The notes below the pieces were generated by a model. It saw only the letters and a list, made by a program, of their open reading frames with translations. It had not been told where the DNA came from and ran no database searches. From positions 67,524,134 to 67,588,133 of the forward strand of contig NC_133537.1 in assembly GCF_048544455.1 (NCBI RefSeq): DNA of 64,000 bases, in the 5' to 3' direction. A program made the position numbers and the translations under genes. Of the stretch, positions 47,094 to 58,229 are shown piece after piece (position 1 is the first letter of the stretch; the number at the start of each line of letters is the position of its first letter). The DNA is from Silene latifolia (lineage: Eukaryota; Streptophyta; Magnoliopsida; Caryophyllales; Caryophyllaceae).

Positions 47094-48725
47094 ATGGCAC
47101 CAAGAAAAGCTCCTTCACAAGGTGCTTCTAAGAGAAGGAGAGGTGAGGCGGAGCCTTCAAATGCAGCAGCGGATGTCCACATGGAGGAAGTCCCACAATG
47201 GCATGACCCGGAATATCCAAATGTGATCTTCAATTCACTAGCTCAATACAACAATTGGGTTATTTTGAAAAGCAAAGGTATGGAACCAACGAAATTCATT
47301 AACCAAGCATCTTTAAACAACATTGGAATAGAGAAAAATGTTAAAGCTTTGTTTAAAAATCTTGGCATGAAATCTTGTTATACCATGAATTATAAGACCT
47401 TCCCCGAACTCACCCTTGAGTTCTTGAGCTCTTTCGAGTTCCATAGGTCTAAGAGACCCGGTTTCATTCTCTTTGTTACCTTTCGTTTATTTAATGAAGA
47501 TCATAAGATGGACTTAGCGGATTTCGCCGCTATCTTTGATTTGCCTCACAAGTTGCCAACCGAGTCACCCGATGATTATAACCCCATTTTAACTTGGGAA
47601 GCCATTTCTCACTTGCCTTTTCCGGGTTTTGATCATACACCACATCAATTTATTCATTATCCCGACATAAGGATTTGGCAAAGGTTTATGGGATGGACCT
47701 TTTTTGGTAGAAATGAACCTCACTCGGTGAGGAAGATTGAGTTAGAAATCTTGGGTGCTTTCTTAAATGTTAATGGTGATGAGAAGTGGGGAATTAATAT
47801 CCCCTACCACTTTGCGGTCCACTTGACCAAACAAACTAATCCCAAGAATAGTTGCATTGTCTTAGGTGGTTTGGTCACTAAAATTGCTCACCATTTGTGT
47901 ATGTTCAACCAAGAGACTACCGGTTTGAGATCATTGCTTGAGTCTAGGTCTAGGGGAGTTGGTCTTGATTATGAGTACTTTCTTTCTTGTAATTGGTTTA
48001 AAGATGCTCATCCCAACATGATTTGGAAGATAGGTAGACAAGACTCCATTCGTCTACCCGAGGAAAAGAAAGAAATAAAGGCTTTGGTTCATACTAGGCC
48101 TCGTAGTGGAAGTGACCCCTTTGTTAGACCGACCTACCATTTAGCCCTTAGAGGTGAGTCAACTACCACCGTTGCGAGACGTGTGGGAGGTCAATCCTCC
48201 CAAGCACGTCATTCCACCTCTAGCATTGAGTCACCATCTAGCATAGAAATGATGAACATGATGCGAGAAATGAACTTAGGTGTTAATCAAATTCGTGATG
48301 ACCAACGACTTGCATTACATCCTATTTATGATCATTTTGCTAGGCAAGGAGTTATCCGACCCGAGGGGCCACACCCTTCATTTTATACTTATCCTCCGGG
48401 TGGATTTCTTCCTCCATCTCCTATTCCCCCTTCCCCTCCTCACAATGATGCAGGTACATTTGCTCAATATGAACCCGGCCCAGATTTTTGTGGTTCGGAT
48501 TATGGGGTTGAGGCATGCTATGGAGGATATGGAGGCTATGGTGGCTATGGTGGGATTAGTAGTTATGGTGATGGTCTTGGTAGTGGCCAAGATATTGGTG
48601 AGTATGTCACTCCTCTTCAAGGGGATGACTCAAGTAGAAGTGGCCAACAAGGAGAATCAAGTGGTAGTGGAAAGAAGAAGAAGAAGAAAGGGAGGAAGGG
48701 GTTCAATTTTTGGCCCTTTTCTTAG
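47094..48725 (+). CDS. Athila second ORF (ATHILA ORF-1 family, env-position protein)
   Basis: 543 codons, uninterrupted, starting MAPRKAPSQGASKRRRGEAE and ending in a Lys-rich tail SGSGKKKKKKGRKG. It lies 3' of integrase, where Athila elements carry an env-position ORF of unknown role. The central part (NVIFNSLAQYNNWVIL, LTLEFLSSFEF, DLADFAAIFDLP) matches my recollection of the ATHILA ORF-1 domain. Near the C-terminus a GYGGYGGYGG tract is coded by an imperfect short repeat. No convincing signal peptide or transmembrane segment is visible, so a membrane glycoprotein role is not supported. The intact state contrasts with the three stops in gag-pol. Confidence 0.85.
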   Translation: MAPRKAPSQGASKRRRGEAEPSNAAADVHMEEVPQWHDPEYPNVIFNSLAQYNNWVILKSKGMEPTKFINQASLNNIGIEKNVKALFKNLGMKSCYTMNYKTFPELTLEFLSSFEFHRSKRPGFILFVTFRLFNEDHKMDLADFAAIFDLPHKLPTESPDDYNPILTWEAISHLPFPGFDHTPHQFIHYPDIRIWQRFMGWTFFGRNEPHSVRKIELEILGAFLNVNGDEKWGINIPYHFAVHLTKQTNPKNSCIVLGGLVTKIAHHLCMFNQETTGLRSLLESRSRGVGLDYEYFLSCNWFKDAHPNMIWKIGRQDSIRLPEEKKEIKALVHTRPRSGSDPFVRPTYHLALRGESTTTVARRVGGQSSQARHSTSSIESPSSIEMMNMMREMNLGVNQIRDDQRLALHPIYDHFARQGVIRPEGPHPSFYTYPPGGFLPPSPIPPSPPHNDAGTFAQYEPGPDFCGSDYGVEACYGGYGGYGGYGGISSYGDGLGSGQDIGEYVTPLQGDDSSRSGQQGESSGSGKKKKKKGRKGFNFWPFS

Positions 48726-49518
48726 TTGATCAATGAAGAAATCCCCCGAATTCATGCTAGCTTGGGGGGGGCTAGCAAGTTGAGTAAGTTTTTAATTGCT
48801 TTGCATATTAGTTTAGATCTTGCAACCCATTAAACATTATCTCTAGTCCTTCCTGTTTTGTGCTTTGAGCCATTTTTATGGTTTGATTGGGTGATTTGGA
48901 TAGTTGGCACATTGAGGACAATGTGATGTTTAGCTTGGGGGGGGGGATTGCATTTGCATATAGTGTAGTTTGCATGTAGTGTAGGAAATTTGAAAATTTT
49001 TGAGAGAAATTTTTGCTTTGTGCTTGCTTGTTGCCTACTTTCCTCTTTGCTTATCCTAACAATAGCTTGTTGCTAATGATTTATTCTTTAATGATGGGAT
49101 ATTAGCTACATGGGGATGTCTTGACATAGTAGGTAGGAGATGAAGAATGAACCGAATAGGCTTGATCTTGACTTATGGCAAGTTACAAAATGGTAAGGTA
49201 GAACCTCCTTTAAGGCCATTTCATCTTTATTTGGTCTCACTTAGGTGAGTGTAGGTGTCTCCTTATAATGTGTGTTACATCAAAACGCACAAGTATGGTC
49301 TTCATGTCATTTCTTGGTAAGCATGCATTCATTTGTTTTAGCATTTTGGAGCCATTCACATGATATTTTAGCCTTTTTGACCCCTTCACAAAATTTATCC
49401 TTAGCTACATCATTGAAATTGCCTACCCTTGTTGAGCTAGTAGCTTAGTTGGATAGTGTTTGGGTGCTCATTGGGATATATTTGGTTGTTTGAAGTCATG
49501 TGAGCTTGGTCTTAATGC

Positions 49519-49695
49519 TCAAAAAAAAAAGGAAAAAAAAGAGAAATGAGAAAAATTGAAAAAATTGGAAAATGAAAGAAAATGAAAAAAATGAAGAAAG
49601 AAAAAAAACAAATGAATGAGAAAAAGCATGAAAAAAAAAGAACTATGCATTGAAAAAAAGAGAAAAGGGAAAAAAGAGAAGAAGAAAAGATATGA
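49519..49695 (+). repeat. Long polypurine (A/G-rich) low-complexity tract
   Basis: About 175 bases composed almost entirely of A and G with a few T, of the aaaaagaaaatgaa type. The minus-strand Phe-rich ORFs across it (49512-49710) are artefacts. Confidence 0.85.
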
Positions 49696-50245
49696 GAAAT
49701 TCTCAAGCATTATTCATCATATTTTGGAGAAATTTCTTATGGTTTGAATTGAAAAATTGGGTTAGAATTGGGATTGAGCATCCTTGCATTTTGGTAGTTG
49801 CTAGCTTGACTTAGCTCCACATTACCATAATTCTTTTGTTCCCCCTTTTCACCCATGTTTATTTACCTTCTTCCTACCCATTTGGCTTCTTTATCATGCT
49901 TACATTTGATTGACTTTGCTTGCTAGTTTTGACATGTTTACTATATTAGATTGCGGGCACATTGTTATAAGTTGAGGATAGTTGAGTGTTCATTCACAAA
50001 AATTGTCCTTTCACATATAAAAGAGTTTGAGTGTCCCGTGAGAGTCCATAAATCGAAAGATCATGCAAGAGCTTAAAGGTTCATTCAAAGTTTTCTATGC
50101 TACGCCGTCGTGTAAATATCATCCATGTCTTGCTTTATTCCTTCCCCATGTTGTTTCGGGTTTTTAAATCATTATGCTTAGCTTGTTTAGGATATATAGC
50201 AATTGATGGGATTTGGTTTCTTGCTTGGGGACAAGCAAGGATTTA

Positions 50246-50257
50246 GCTTGGGGGAGT
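50246..50257 (+). other. Polypurine tract of the Athila element
   Basis: GCTTGGGGGAGT immediately upstream of the 3' LTR start at 50259. Confidence 0.8.
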
Positions 50258-50258
50258 T

Positions 50259-51806
50259 TGATATGTTCATTTTATATATACTTTTACCCCTAATTTTAGC
50301 TCGGTTTCTATTGATTATCATACTTTAATTAGTATATTTTTGAGCTAATTTTGTGTTCTAGGTGTATTGTTGTGTTTGTTATGGTTTTGTAGGAATCTAA
50401 GCATTTAGAGGCTTTTTCCTATGATTTTGTACACCAAGTTCACTAAGCTAAACAAGGCCAAATATTGGACTAAGTGTGTGAAGATTTCTTGGGTTTTGCA
50501 TGAAGATTAGTGGATTGAAGTAAGGAATTACAAATGAAGCCAAATGCAAAGTCAAGCCCAAAATGAAAGTCCATATCAAGGTTGCAAGCATTGGATGCCA
50601 ATAGAGCTTAGGATGCTAGGAATTTAGAACATTAACCGGGTGATTAATCGCACATTTAATCACCAACATTGGATACCTTAGCAATTAAGAGGAGAGTTAA
50701 GGCAAAATACCGAGGATCATATGACCCCGATCGGGGCCGCCTAACCCCGATCGGGGTTGCATGCTCGTTGGCTCTTACGTTTTTCCCCTCCTCTCCTATA
50801 AATAGGAGAGGTATTCCTAGGTTTTGGGCATCCCATTTTTACGTCCAAGTTTACTACATTAAGCCTCAAGCATTATAAGTTTTCTCTCATTAGTTTTTAT
50901 TTCAAGTTTAAGTTGTTTAAGCATTCCTTAGTTAATCTTTCAACACTTTGTATTTCAAGAGATTCTCAAGCATTTGATATTCAATCTTTTGGTTATTAGT
51001 TGTTTGTTCTCCTATGCAAGTCTTCCTTTATAAGGTATTTCTTATTACAAGTTTACAATTTTCATTATTACTCTAGTTATCACATAGTTATTATAGTCGA
51101 ATATTTCATATCTACTTAGCTTTGTTCTTTTTGTATGTTATATCACCTAATTAGTATAATTCATATAACCATGTTTAATATTTCTTATAATTTAGTTTGC
51201 ATTTTACACTTAAGTATGAGTAGCTAAATTCTCAAGTCTAAAAGTTAGGGGACCCATGCAAAATCAAACATATAATATGATTAAATAAAGTTCATAATAA
51301 TATTGATCAATTGCTTCCATCACATGCTTGCTTTGTTATGCTTAATCTTTGATTATCGGCCGTAGTCGTAGATTAAAACTTGTTTATTCGTTCTAAAGTC
51401 GAGAGGCACGGAATTGAATTAGACTAAGCATGTGTGGTAGGACGACCTAGTCATGGACGAGAGTTTCTCTAGGACCCGGTCTATGGTTGATACTAATGCC
51501 GTAAGGTGGGTATCTTTAAGCCTAAGTAATTGACAAGATTATTAGTATCAAGTTTATCATGTTCATATGTTTACCTTTGCATGAGTGACCCGAACCCTTT
51601 AGACTATCTTTTATCATATTATTTACATTGCAATTTTCATTAATCATCAAACCAACAAATCAAACCCAAAACGTAATCGACCTTGATAAAAATCCACCCA
51701 TAGCAATTCACGACGTAATTCCCGTTTCCTTGTGTTCGACCCCTATTACTACATTAACTTGTGTCTAGGGAAATTATTTTTGCATAGGTACGCGATAAGC
51801 CTATCA
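50259..51806 (+). repeat. 3' LTR of the Athila element
   Basis: 1548 bp, followed by acttc at 51807-51811. It retains the intact TATAAATAG. Confidence 0.95.
50787..50811 (+). promoter_or_regulatory. Athila LTR TATA box inside a palindrome
   Basis: TATAAATAG (50797-50805) lies in the near-perfect palindrome CCTCTCCTAT...ATAGGAGAGG. The 5' LTR has TACAAATAG at the same place. Confidence 0.65.
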
Positions 51807-51811
51807 ACTTC

Positions 51812-52580
51812 TAATTAAGATAGTGAAATGAGCTATTTAATCACATAAGCACACAAAATTGAGTTAAATATAAGATAAAAGCGTGGTTAAAATGACACTA
51901 ATATACTACTTATCACTAAACACTTAAATTCGATACTACATTCGCTACCCGCTTTATTTATTCTCTATAATAGCGACGTAATTAGATACTAGTTTAGGTT
52001 GGTTTCCTAAGTAGAGACTATTTATATTTTTTGTCTCAATATTAGTCACTAAGTTATATATTTAGCAACATAAGTTTGGTCAGTTGCTAAATTAGTGAAT
52101 CTGGATTTATCCCGTATCCTTTTGATGGTAAAAAAAAATCATTTTTCAAATAATAATAATATATTATTTTTTGGGTTATACTACAACTTAATATATATTT
52201 TTTATAGGGGAAATTAACAACAATAATCCAAACTATGTGCGACCTTCTCTTATTAATCCATACTATATTTTAACTTACAATAACCTCCACTATCAAATCT
52301 TCTTCTCAAAAAATTATAAGCACGTTAAAAAAAACAATTTAAATGCCGGACAAAAGAATAGGTAGGGGTGATCGTTTTGAAGAGAGTAAATTGATTAATC
52401 TACCACCACGAGCTTAGCATAAATATGCCTCATCGTCAAAAGCAACGGGCTTGTCCAAAAGGTAAGGATGTCGTAATATGAGATTATATCTCATTTTGAG
52501 TCTCATCTCACTTTCTTAGGCTAAACTTGTGCTACATTACAAAATGTACATTTCATTTTAGCTAAATACGACAACCCGAC
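51812..52580. other. AT-rich spacer after Athila, no gene seen
   Basis: Continuation of the Athila insertion target. No coding, RNA or repeat boundary recognised. Confidence 0.5.
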
Positions 52581-54998
52581 TATTAGGCTCATTTTACGAG
52601 GTGATGCCGACATTTTTGGGTCTTGACTATATCACACAAAGTTCTAGGTCTTTCTCTTTTCTTTCCAATGCCACCGGAATCACCTTAATCCTAGTCTTGT
52701 ATAGAAAGTTATGCCTAAAATACGACAGGCTGTCAAAACGCTCTTTCTTACACAAAACAAAATTACCCAAGAGGACGCAACAGATGATACGCCTCTTCTG
52801 TGGGACGCAACACCTCCTGCGCCTCTTTTTGTCGAAGTTTCCGAACTTCGTCCGAGGTCGATTGTTTCCTTTCCATATTTAGCTGTATTTCTTTCCTAAA
52901 GCTTATTTCCTGATAAGTATAAATAGAGGCCTTTGCCCTTCATATTTTTCACGCGGGTGTCAGCCCCTTTTCTTTTCTCTTTGCATTCTAAATCCTTGCT
53001 ATTGCTATTGACAACTACGTGCTTGGTCAGCACGTAAACCCTTATCATTTCATGGTACCCGTCTCGTTGCATAACCAACCAATTTGACCAACTACACACC
53101 AATTAAATCAACTAAAATCAATTTTAATTTAATTTTCCTTGTTAATTCAAGGGCACTTTCACCTTGCATTAATTCAAGTCGAGTTACCACTAAAAACCGA
53201 TTTAGTTAAATCTCCCGATGCTAACATGTAAGTCTGAGAGAGTAATTCCTATCTTAAATCTTGATAATATTATTGTATTAATTTTATTTACAAATTTAAG
53301 TCGTATTAATGCCAAGTCGGAATTATTATTTCATAAAATACGAGTTTTTAAAGCCCCCTTTTTTTATCAAAACTGTCCAGATCAGACCGGCGGAGAAAAT
53401 GCAGTGTCAGATGCGCCTTCTGGAAGGATCACAACAACTGTTGTGCCTCTTCCAGAGGCTGCTTTCAGTTGCTCAGTTTTCTCTTCTTCTCGGGTTTGCG
53501 TTTTTCTTCTTCCATCTTTTCAATTCCTTTCTTTATTAATCGGTTTACACCTTATTTATTACAGTTTTCATCGATTTATTTTACCCTTTTAATTGATTTC
53601 AATTATTTTAAACCCTTTCTTCTTGAATCGGTTTGAATCACTAATTTTTCATATTAATGGGTTTCTTCCGTTTCTCATCGTCAAATCTGAGTTACGAAGG
53701 CTTGATAATCCATATTTGGTCTCTTTAATTTAATAATCTTTGTAAATTAAAGTTTCTGTTTTGTTTTAATTCAAATTTTAAGTCCTCAAACCGTTCTATT
53801 CGTCTTACAATCGTTAGTAATCAATATTAGTGGGTTTTGAGACGGTCTTGTATATAAAATTCATCCCTGATTTTTATTAATCAAGTTTCAGTCGTAAATT
53901 TGTAAATCAAAACGATTTTGCAAATCAATCAAGTGTAACAAACAAACGTGTCTGACTTTCACAGTAAGAACCTACCTAGAGAGATTCACAGTGAATGATG
54001 CGCCTCTCTAAGAGGACGCATTAGATGCTGCGCTTTTTCTTGGGCAGTTCTTTCCTCTGATCTCGTTCTCGCCATGACATAACTCGATATTATTATTAAT
54101 CGACTATTATTACTATTATCACTTTATTAGTTATATTATGAGTCATTTTAATTTATTTTGTCACTTTTTTTCCTTAATTCTTTTTATTTCCTTATTTTAT
54201 TTTATTTCTCAATTTCCTTATTTTCTTTTATTTCCCAATTTCCTTATTTCTTTTATTTCCTTATTTTCTGTTATTTCCCAATTTCCTATTTCCTTTTTCC
54301 TTATTTCTTTTATTTCTTTTACTTTGATTTATCTTTTCTATTTTATCTCTCTTCAAATTCCGTCATTGGCATTTATATGATGCACATTCGTCATAATCAT
54401 TTGTAATTCTTATTTTATTTTGTCTTATATGTCTATTCACATGTAATTAATGTAAATTCGCTATTTCGACCTTCTAAATCATACTTGCTAATTCCACTGA
54501 CATAGTTAATTCACATTTTAGGACCTAAGACATTATTTGTTGCATAGCATGTATATAATCGATATAATCAATGTAAATGACAATCCCATTTATTAGTAAA
54601 GGCCGGTATGAAGGCGGGCGATATTAGGTGTTCGATTAAGGAACTTCCTACTACGTACCCTCACCCCTTACTCAGATATCTATGAGCACCTATATTCATT
54701 GGCATCGCGAGAGTCATTCTAGACATAAAATGCTAAGGGTAACGAATTTCGTAGTGTTTAAGTCAATACTTTATGTATGACATGGCATGATGTATTCGAA
54801 CGATTTCCGGTTTTCCACAAAAATTCGTGGCGACTCCTCAAATGCAGGGTTGTTTAACATTTCATTGGTTTCTAAGCCTTTGAAATCGGTTACGGCTCAT
54901 GGCATGCTTTGTTTACAACGTTCCGTGGAAAGAAGTGACGCCGCCATAACTTAACAACTAGCGGATGTGTGCAGCGCGGGTGGCGTTGGTCCACAGTT
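52581..54998 (+). repeat. Ogre/Tat-type LTR remnant, start not fixed
   Basis: Three dispersed copies of a GATGCGCCTC/GAGGACGCA-type module (about 52770-52830, 53400-53455, 53990-54040), a TATAAATAG at 52918-52926, and primer-site-like sequences near the right edge (TGGCGACTCC at 54828 and TGGTGACTGCGCTGGGGA at 54999) suggest the long LTR of an Ogre-like Ty3/gypsy element. A pyrimidine-rich repeat of TTATTTCC units lies at 54150-54330. No partner LTR or coding region was found. Confidence 0.4.
52918..52926 (+). promoter_or_regulatory. TATA box of the Ogre-like LTR
   Basis: TATAAATAG followed by aggcctttgccc, within the LTR-like stretch. Position fits an LTR promoter, but the transcript start is not shown. 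Confidence 0.45.
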
Positions 54999-55016
54999 TG
55001 GTGACTGCGCTGGGGA
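54999..55016 (+). other. Primer-binding-site-like sequence (tRNA-Arg type, Ogre-like)
   Basis: TGGTGACTGCGCTGGGGA resembles the TGGCGACTC...TGGGGA primer site described for Ogre elements, with mismatches. Confidence 0.4.
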
Positions 55017-55740
55017 TGATACACTTATACATAGTCTTAATGTTACCCATGGTAAAACTGAACAAGGTTGGGATTTTATTTTACATTTGACAATTCTCGA
55101 TTCTTATTCGCAGTCCTCTTGGTCCATTTTATTTAGCCTTTCTAGGCTGTTAACCAAACCCAATTCGACCAATCGCCCTGTTTCGATTGTGAAAATTCTT
55201 ATTTGTTCCTAGTAGATGGATAGCAATTTATGTCAACCACACCATGATCCCTACTCATGTGTGCGTCAAGAGCTTTCACTACTCGAGCGAATAGAAGTAC
55301 AAACCGACCTTACTCTTGTATGTTTGGCACGGACCTCTCCACAGACCGGGGTTTGATTGCTTGGTGTGGAAACCACCCTATAAAACAAATCCTGTTTTGT
55401 TGCACTCAACATACCGTTACAATTTTTGTTTGTGTGTTTACATCTTATGTGTTTCCCGAGTCAATCACGTGTCTAAATGTCACATTTTTATACCAAATAA
55501 TGTGAAATTTCTTCTAAATAAAATCCATTTTCAATCTTTTCAGAAAAAAAAAAGAAAGACCTTTTGTAAACTAAATAATGCCAATTTTTCTCTAATTAAA
55601 ATTCCATTTTCAAAATTCCAATTTTAAAAAAAAAAGCTTTAAAAAAAATTAAAAAAATTGAAAAATTGAAATCAAAAAATCTCAAAAAACAAAAAAAACC
55701 GTTTTAAAAAAAACGAAAACTTTTCAAATAATATAAATGA
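55017..55740. other. Unassigned AT-rich DNA between Ogre-like and Tat-like remnants
   Basis: Two overlapping ORFs of 82 and 103 codons (55257-55627) have no family resemblance. A-rich low-complexity sequence occupies 55540-55730. Confidence 0.45.
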
Positions 55741-56240
55741 TGGGGCATGTCTAGCCGACCCGACCCGCATGCCAATCGAGGGTTCAAACGGGTCCGAATG
55801 ACAACCAGGTCGAATGTAAGGTACCCATCCTCTACCACATAAATATCTTCCCTTGGATTCCTTCCAAGGGAAGGCACTTACATTGAGACAATGATCCTTG
55901 TAAGGGAAAACATCATCTTAGACAAACAAACACAACTCAGTCTAATCAATCACATACACAACAACTACTTTCTCTACCTACAAACAACACTACCATAAAC
56001 AACTAAGAGAGAGACCGGGATCGAGCCTCAGGCCAAAGGTCCCGACTTACATCTGAGGATATCATACTGACTTAGGCATCGGAGAGGGCCCCTTTCGGAA
56101 CACCCCCCGAGGCCCTGCGTGTTACGTGTGAAGGTAAATCTCGAGGTACAGGGACAACGAACCATCCAACATCCGTAAGGAGCGCGTCGACCCGACTCCG
56201 GATTGGGTGATAACTTGATTGTTTGAAACCCGAAACTATT
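55741..56240 (+). repeat. 3' end of a Tat-lineage LTR
   Basis: The stretch with gacttaggcatcggaga...gggcccctttcgg...cccccgaggccc followed by a primer site matches the usual 3' end of Tat-type LTRs. The left limit is uncertain. A cataaatatc TATA-like site lies at about 55840. Confidence 0.5.
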
Positions 56241-56257
56241 TGGCGCCGTCTATGAGG
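56241..56257 (+). other. Primer-binding site of the Tat-lineage element
   Basis: TGGCGCCGTCTATGAGG, directly after the LTR-like end. It resembles the TGGCGCCGTCTGTGGGG type known from Tat elements, with two or three changes. Confidence 0.65.
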
Positions 56258-56293
56258 ATCTTTAAATAAACGTCCTACAAGAAACACCCTAAG

Positions 56294-58229
56294 ATGCCTT
56301 TATCGGAGAACGTCGGAGAAGGATATTCCAAATGTGCTAGGTAATCTCACAACCTGGCACTTTCAAGATCTCCGTCGACCCGATCTGCCACTCTGCTACA
56401 GGTCCAAGCAGTGACGAGCGGTACCAACATTGTCGGTGATGCTAACACCCGCCTCAAAGGGGTAACGATCCCCGGCGATATACCAGCACAGCCCGAGACC
56501 GCGGTTGATCAACATATAACTATGAGCCCAAACGAGTTAACAACGGTGATCAAGGCTTTCAACAAGCTCAGGGCGTACTATTAACCCCTCCATAAAAGGA
56601 GAACGTTGAAGATACCCCCATATCACGCCAAGAAAGTTTTTCAGTGATAAGAATTCGACTGAGGTGGAGAATAGAAAATGTCGCGAGGAGCCTCAAACCC
56701 TAACGGTACAGGAGTCGACCGCATCATCATACGACGATCACACTTCCCCAAGGGGCGCTTCCAAGAGAAGTAGGCAGAGCGAGTAACCTAAGTCAATATT
56801 TTCCCGTCTGACTGAGAAGGGCAAGAGGAAGATGACTACACGACAACCCTAAGAGGGGTCGTCGAAAGCGAGTCATCCTCCCACGCCCAACCCGCAAGAC
56901 GGAAATATTGGAAGGGCGAAAGTCCGCAAAATCAAAATGCCAACAGTCCAATTCGACGGAACGAAGGATCCAGACGACCACCTAGCTACATACAAGAGTC
57001 ACATAGAGATGTGGGACGCAGACGATGGTGTCTAGTGTAAGTTTTATCTGGTGACCCTGGTCAGGCACGCGCAGTCCTGGTTTAGAGGCTTATCGGATAG
57101 GTCAATCATATCCTACGGAGTCCTACACCAAGACATCAGAGACCAGTATGCCGGCAATAGGAGGCGCGAAAGGACGACACTCGAGTTGCTCACACTCAAA
57201 TGGTCGAGCGAATAGCGAATCATGGACTATATTCATCGCTTCGACTTAGAAAGTCAGCAAATCAAGGGCCTTGCCAACTAAATGGAAGTCTTCGCCCTAA
57301 CTCACGGGTTAAGAGACGGAGCCCTGAAGAGAGAGATGCTCCGGAATTTACCAAAGAGCCTCGTAGAGGCTCGCGAGATGGCTGACGGATAGATCACAGG
57401 GGAGGACTACCAGAAAAGGTTTGCGCTGGTCGACACTTCCTAGTGCGTGGATGGAGCTCGACCAAAGAATCACCTCCCCGAAGTTCAAAGGAAGGCTTGC
57501 CCCCACCTCGTCAGAAGAGTGTGGGGGAGTGCCAATGAACTTTTGGGACCAAAGAAGAAAGACAGAGATCCTTTCCCACGGTTCCAACATCACACCCCAT
57601 TGAACAGAAGAATGTCAGAGGTGTACGCTCTAGAAAAGGACTAGAAGTGGAGGAAGCCTCCTAAAATTAAAAAGGAGGGCGATGGAAAAATATATTGGGA
57701 CTACCACAAAGGAAACGGCCATGACACATACAAGTGCCGACACCTGAAGGAAGCAATAGAGGACCTCGTGCGCCGTGGATAATTGGAAAAGTACAAAGCC
57801 TCAAACAAACTAGAGCAAGAACGTGCAGATGAATGAGGGGACAATACCACCATAATTCACGTGGTCACCGGGGAGGCCGGCAGAGGCTCCATGCATAACA
57901 AGCTCCAGGACGATCTCAGGAACCTAATTGCCCAGGCCAACAACATGCCGAAGGACGCTTCAGTCGAGGGAATACCCAAGTTGACGAACAACGCGTCTGA
58001 CCACCAACTCATAGTGAGTCCTCACCACGATCCACATAAACTCGACCTAAATATTAGCACCCACACCGTCAGAATATGTCTGATTGACACGGGAGCTTAC
58101 ACTACCCTACTTTACCCGTCTGCCTTCAAGCAGCTCGGACTTAGAAGCCAACACCTCAAGCCAACCAGCGGGTCTCTATATGGATTCTTGGGAGAGGCAT
58201 TAACCCCGATGGGAACTGATTTACCAAAT
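56294..58229 (+). pseudogene. Tat-lineage gag and protease, heavily decayed
   Basis: Many stops and frame changes. Recognisable Gag pieces are FDGTKDPDDHLATYKSHIEM (about 56950-57010), QSWFRGL, FALTHGLRDGALKREMLRNL and a zinc-knuckle-region remnant (WDYHKGNGHDTYKCRHLKEA, about 57690-57760). Protease follows as LIDTGAYTTLLYPSAFKQLG (about 58080-58140) in the best-preserved ORF (57861-58232). The reading breaks off at about 58229 inside the protease, where an LTR-like insertion starts. The order and motifs fit the Tat branch of Ty3/gypsy. Confidence 0.75.

Larger units (their letters stand above)
48726..50258 (+). other. Athila 3' non-coding region
   Basis: About 1.5 kb with no supportable ORF. 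Holds two extra polypurine-tract-like AGCTTGGGG motifs (about 48758-48774 and 48931-48946), a long A/G-only-like tract (about 49519-49695) and the true tract before the 3' LTR. Confidence 0.75.
39047..51806 (+). mobile_element. Full-length Ty3/gypsy LTR retrotransposon, Athila lineage, inactive pol
   Basis: Two 1548-bp LTRs (TGATATGTTC...GCCTATCA) with an exact acttc duplication. A tRNA-Asp-type primer site TGGCGCCGTTGCCGG and a purine tract TTGGGGGAG flank the interior. Gag-pol is in one frame with three nonsense codons. A second ORF of the ATHILA ORF-1 (env-position) type follows, as known for Athila. The LTRs differ at about 16 sites in 1548 bp, indicating a recent insertion. Confidence 0.95.

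Noticed and set aside
47094-48725. Calling the Athila second ORF a viral envelope glycoprotein
   Set aside because: I see no signal peptide or transmembrane helix. The env-position label is positional only.
49512-49710. Phe-rich membrane-like ORFs on the minus strand
   Set aside because: Translation of an A/G low-complexity tract.
54138-54406. Two overlapping Phe/Ser/Leu-rich ORFs of about 80 codons
   Set aside because: Pyrimidine-rich tandem TTATTTCC sequence, low complexity.
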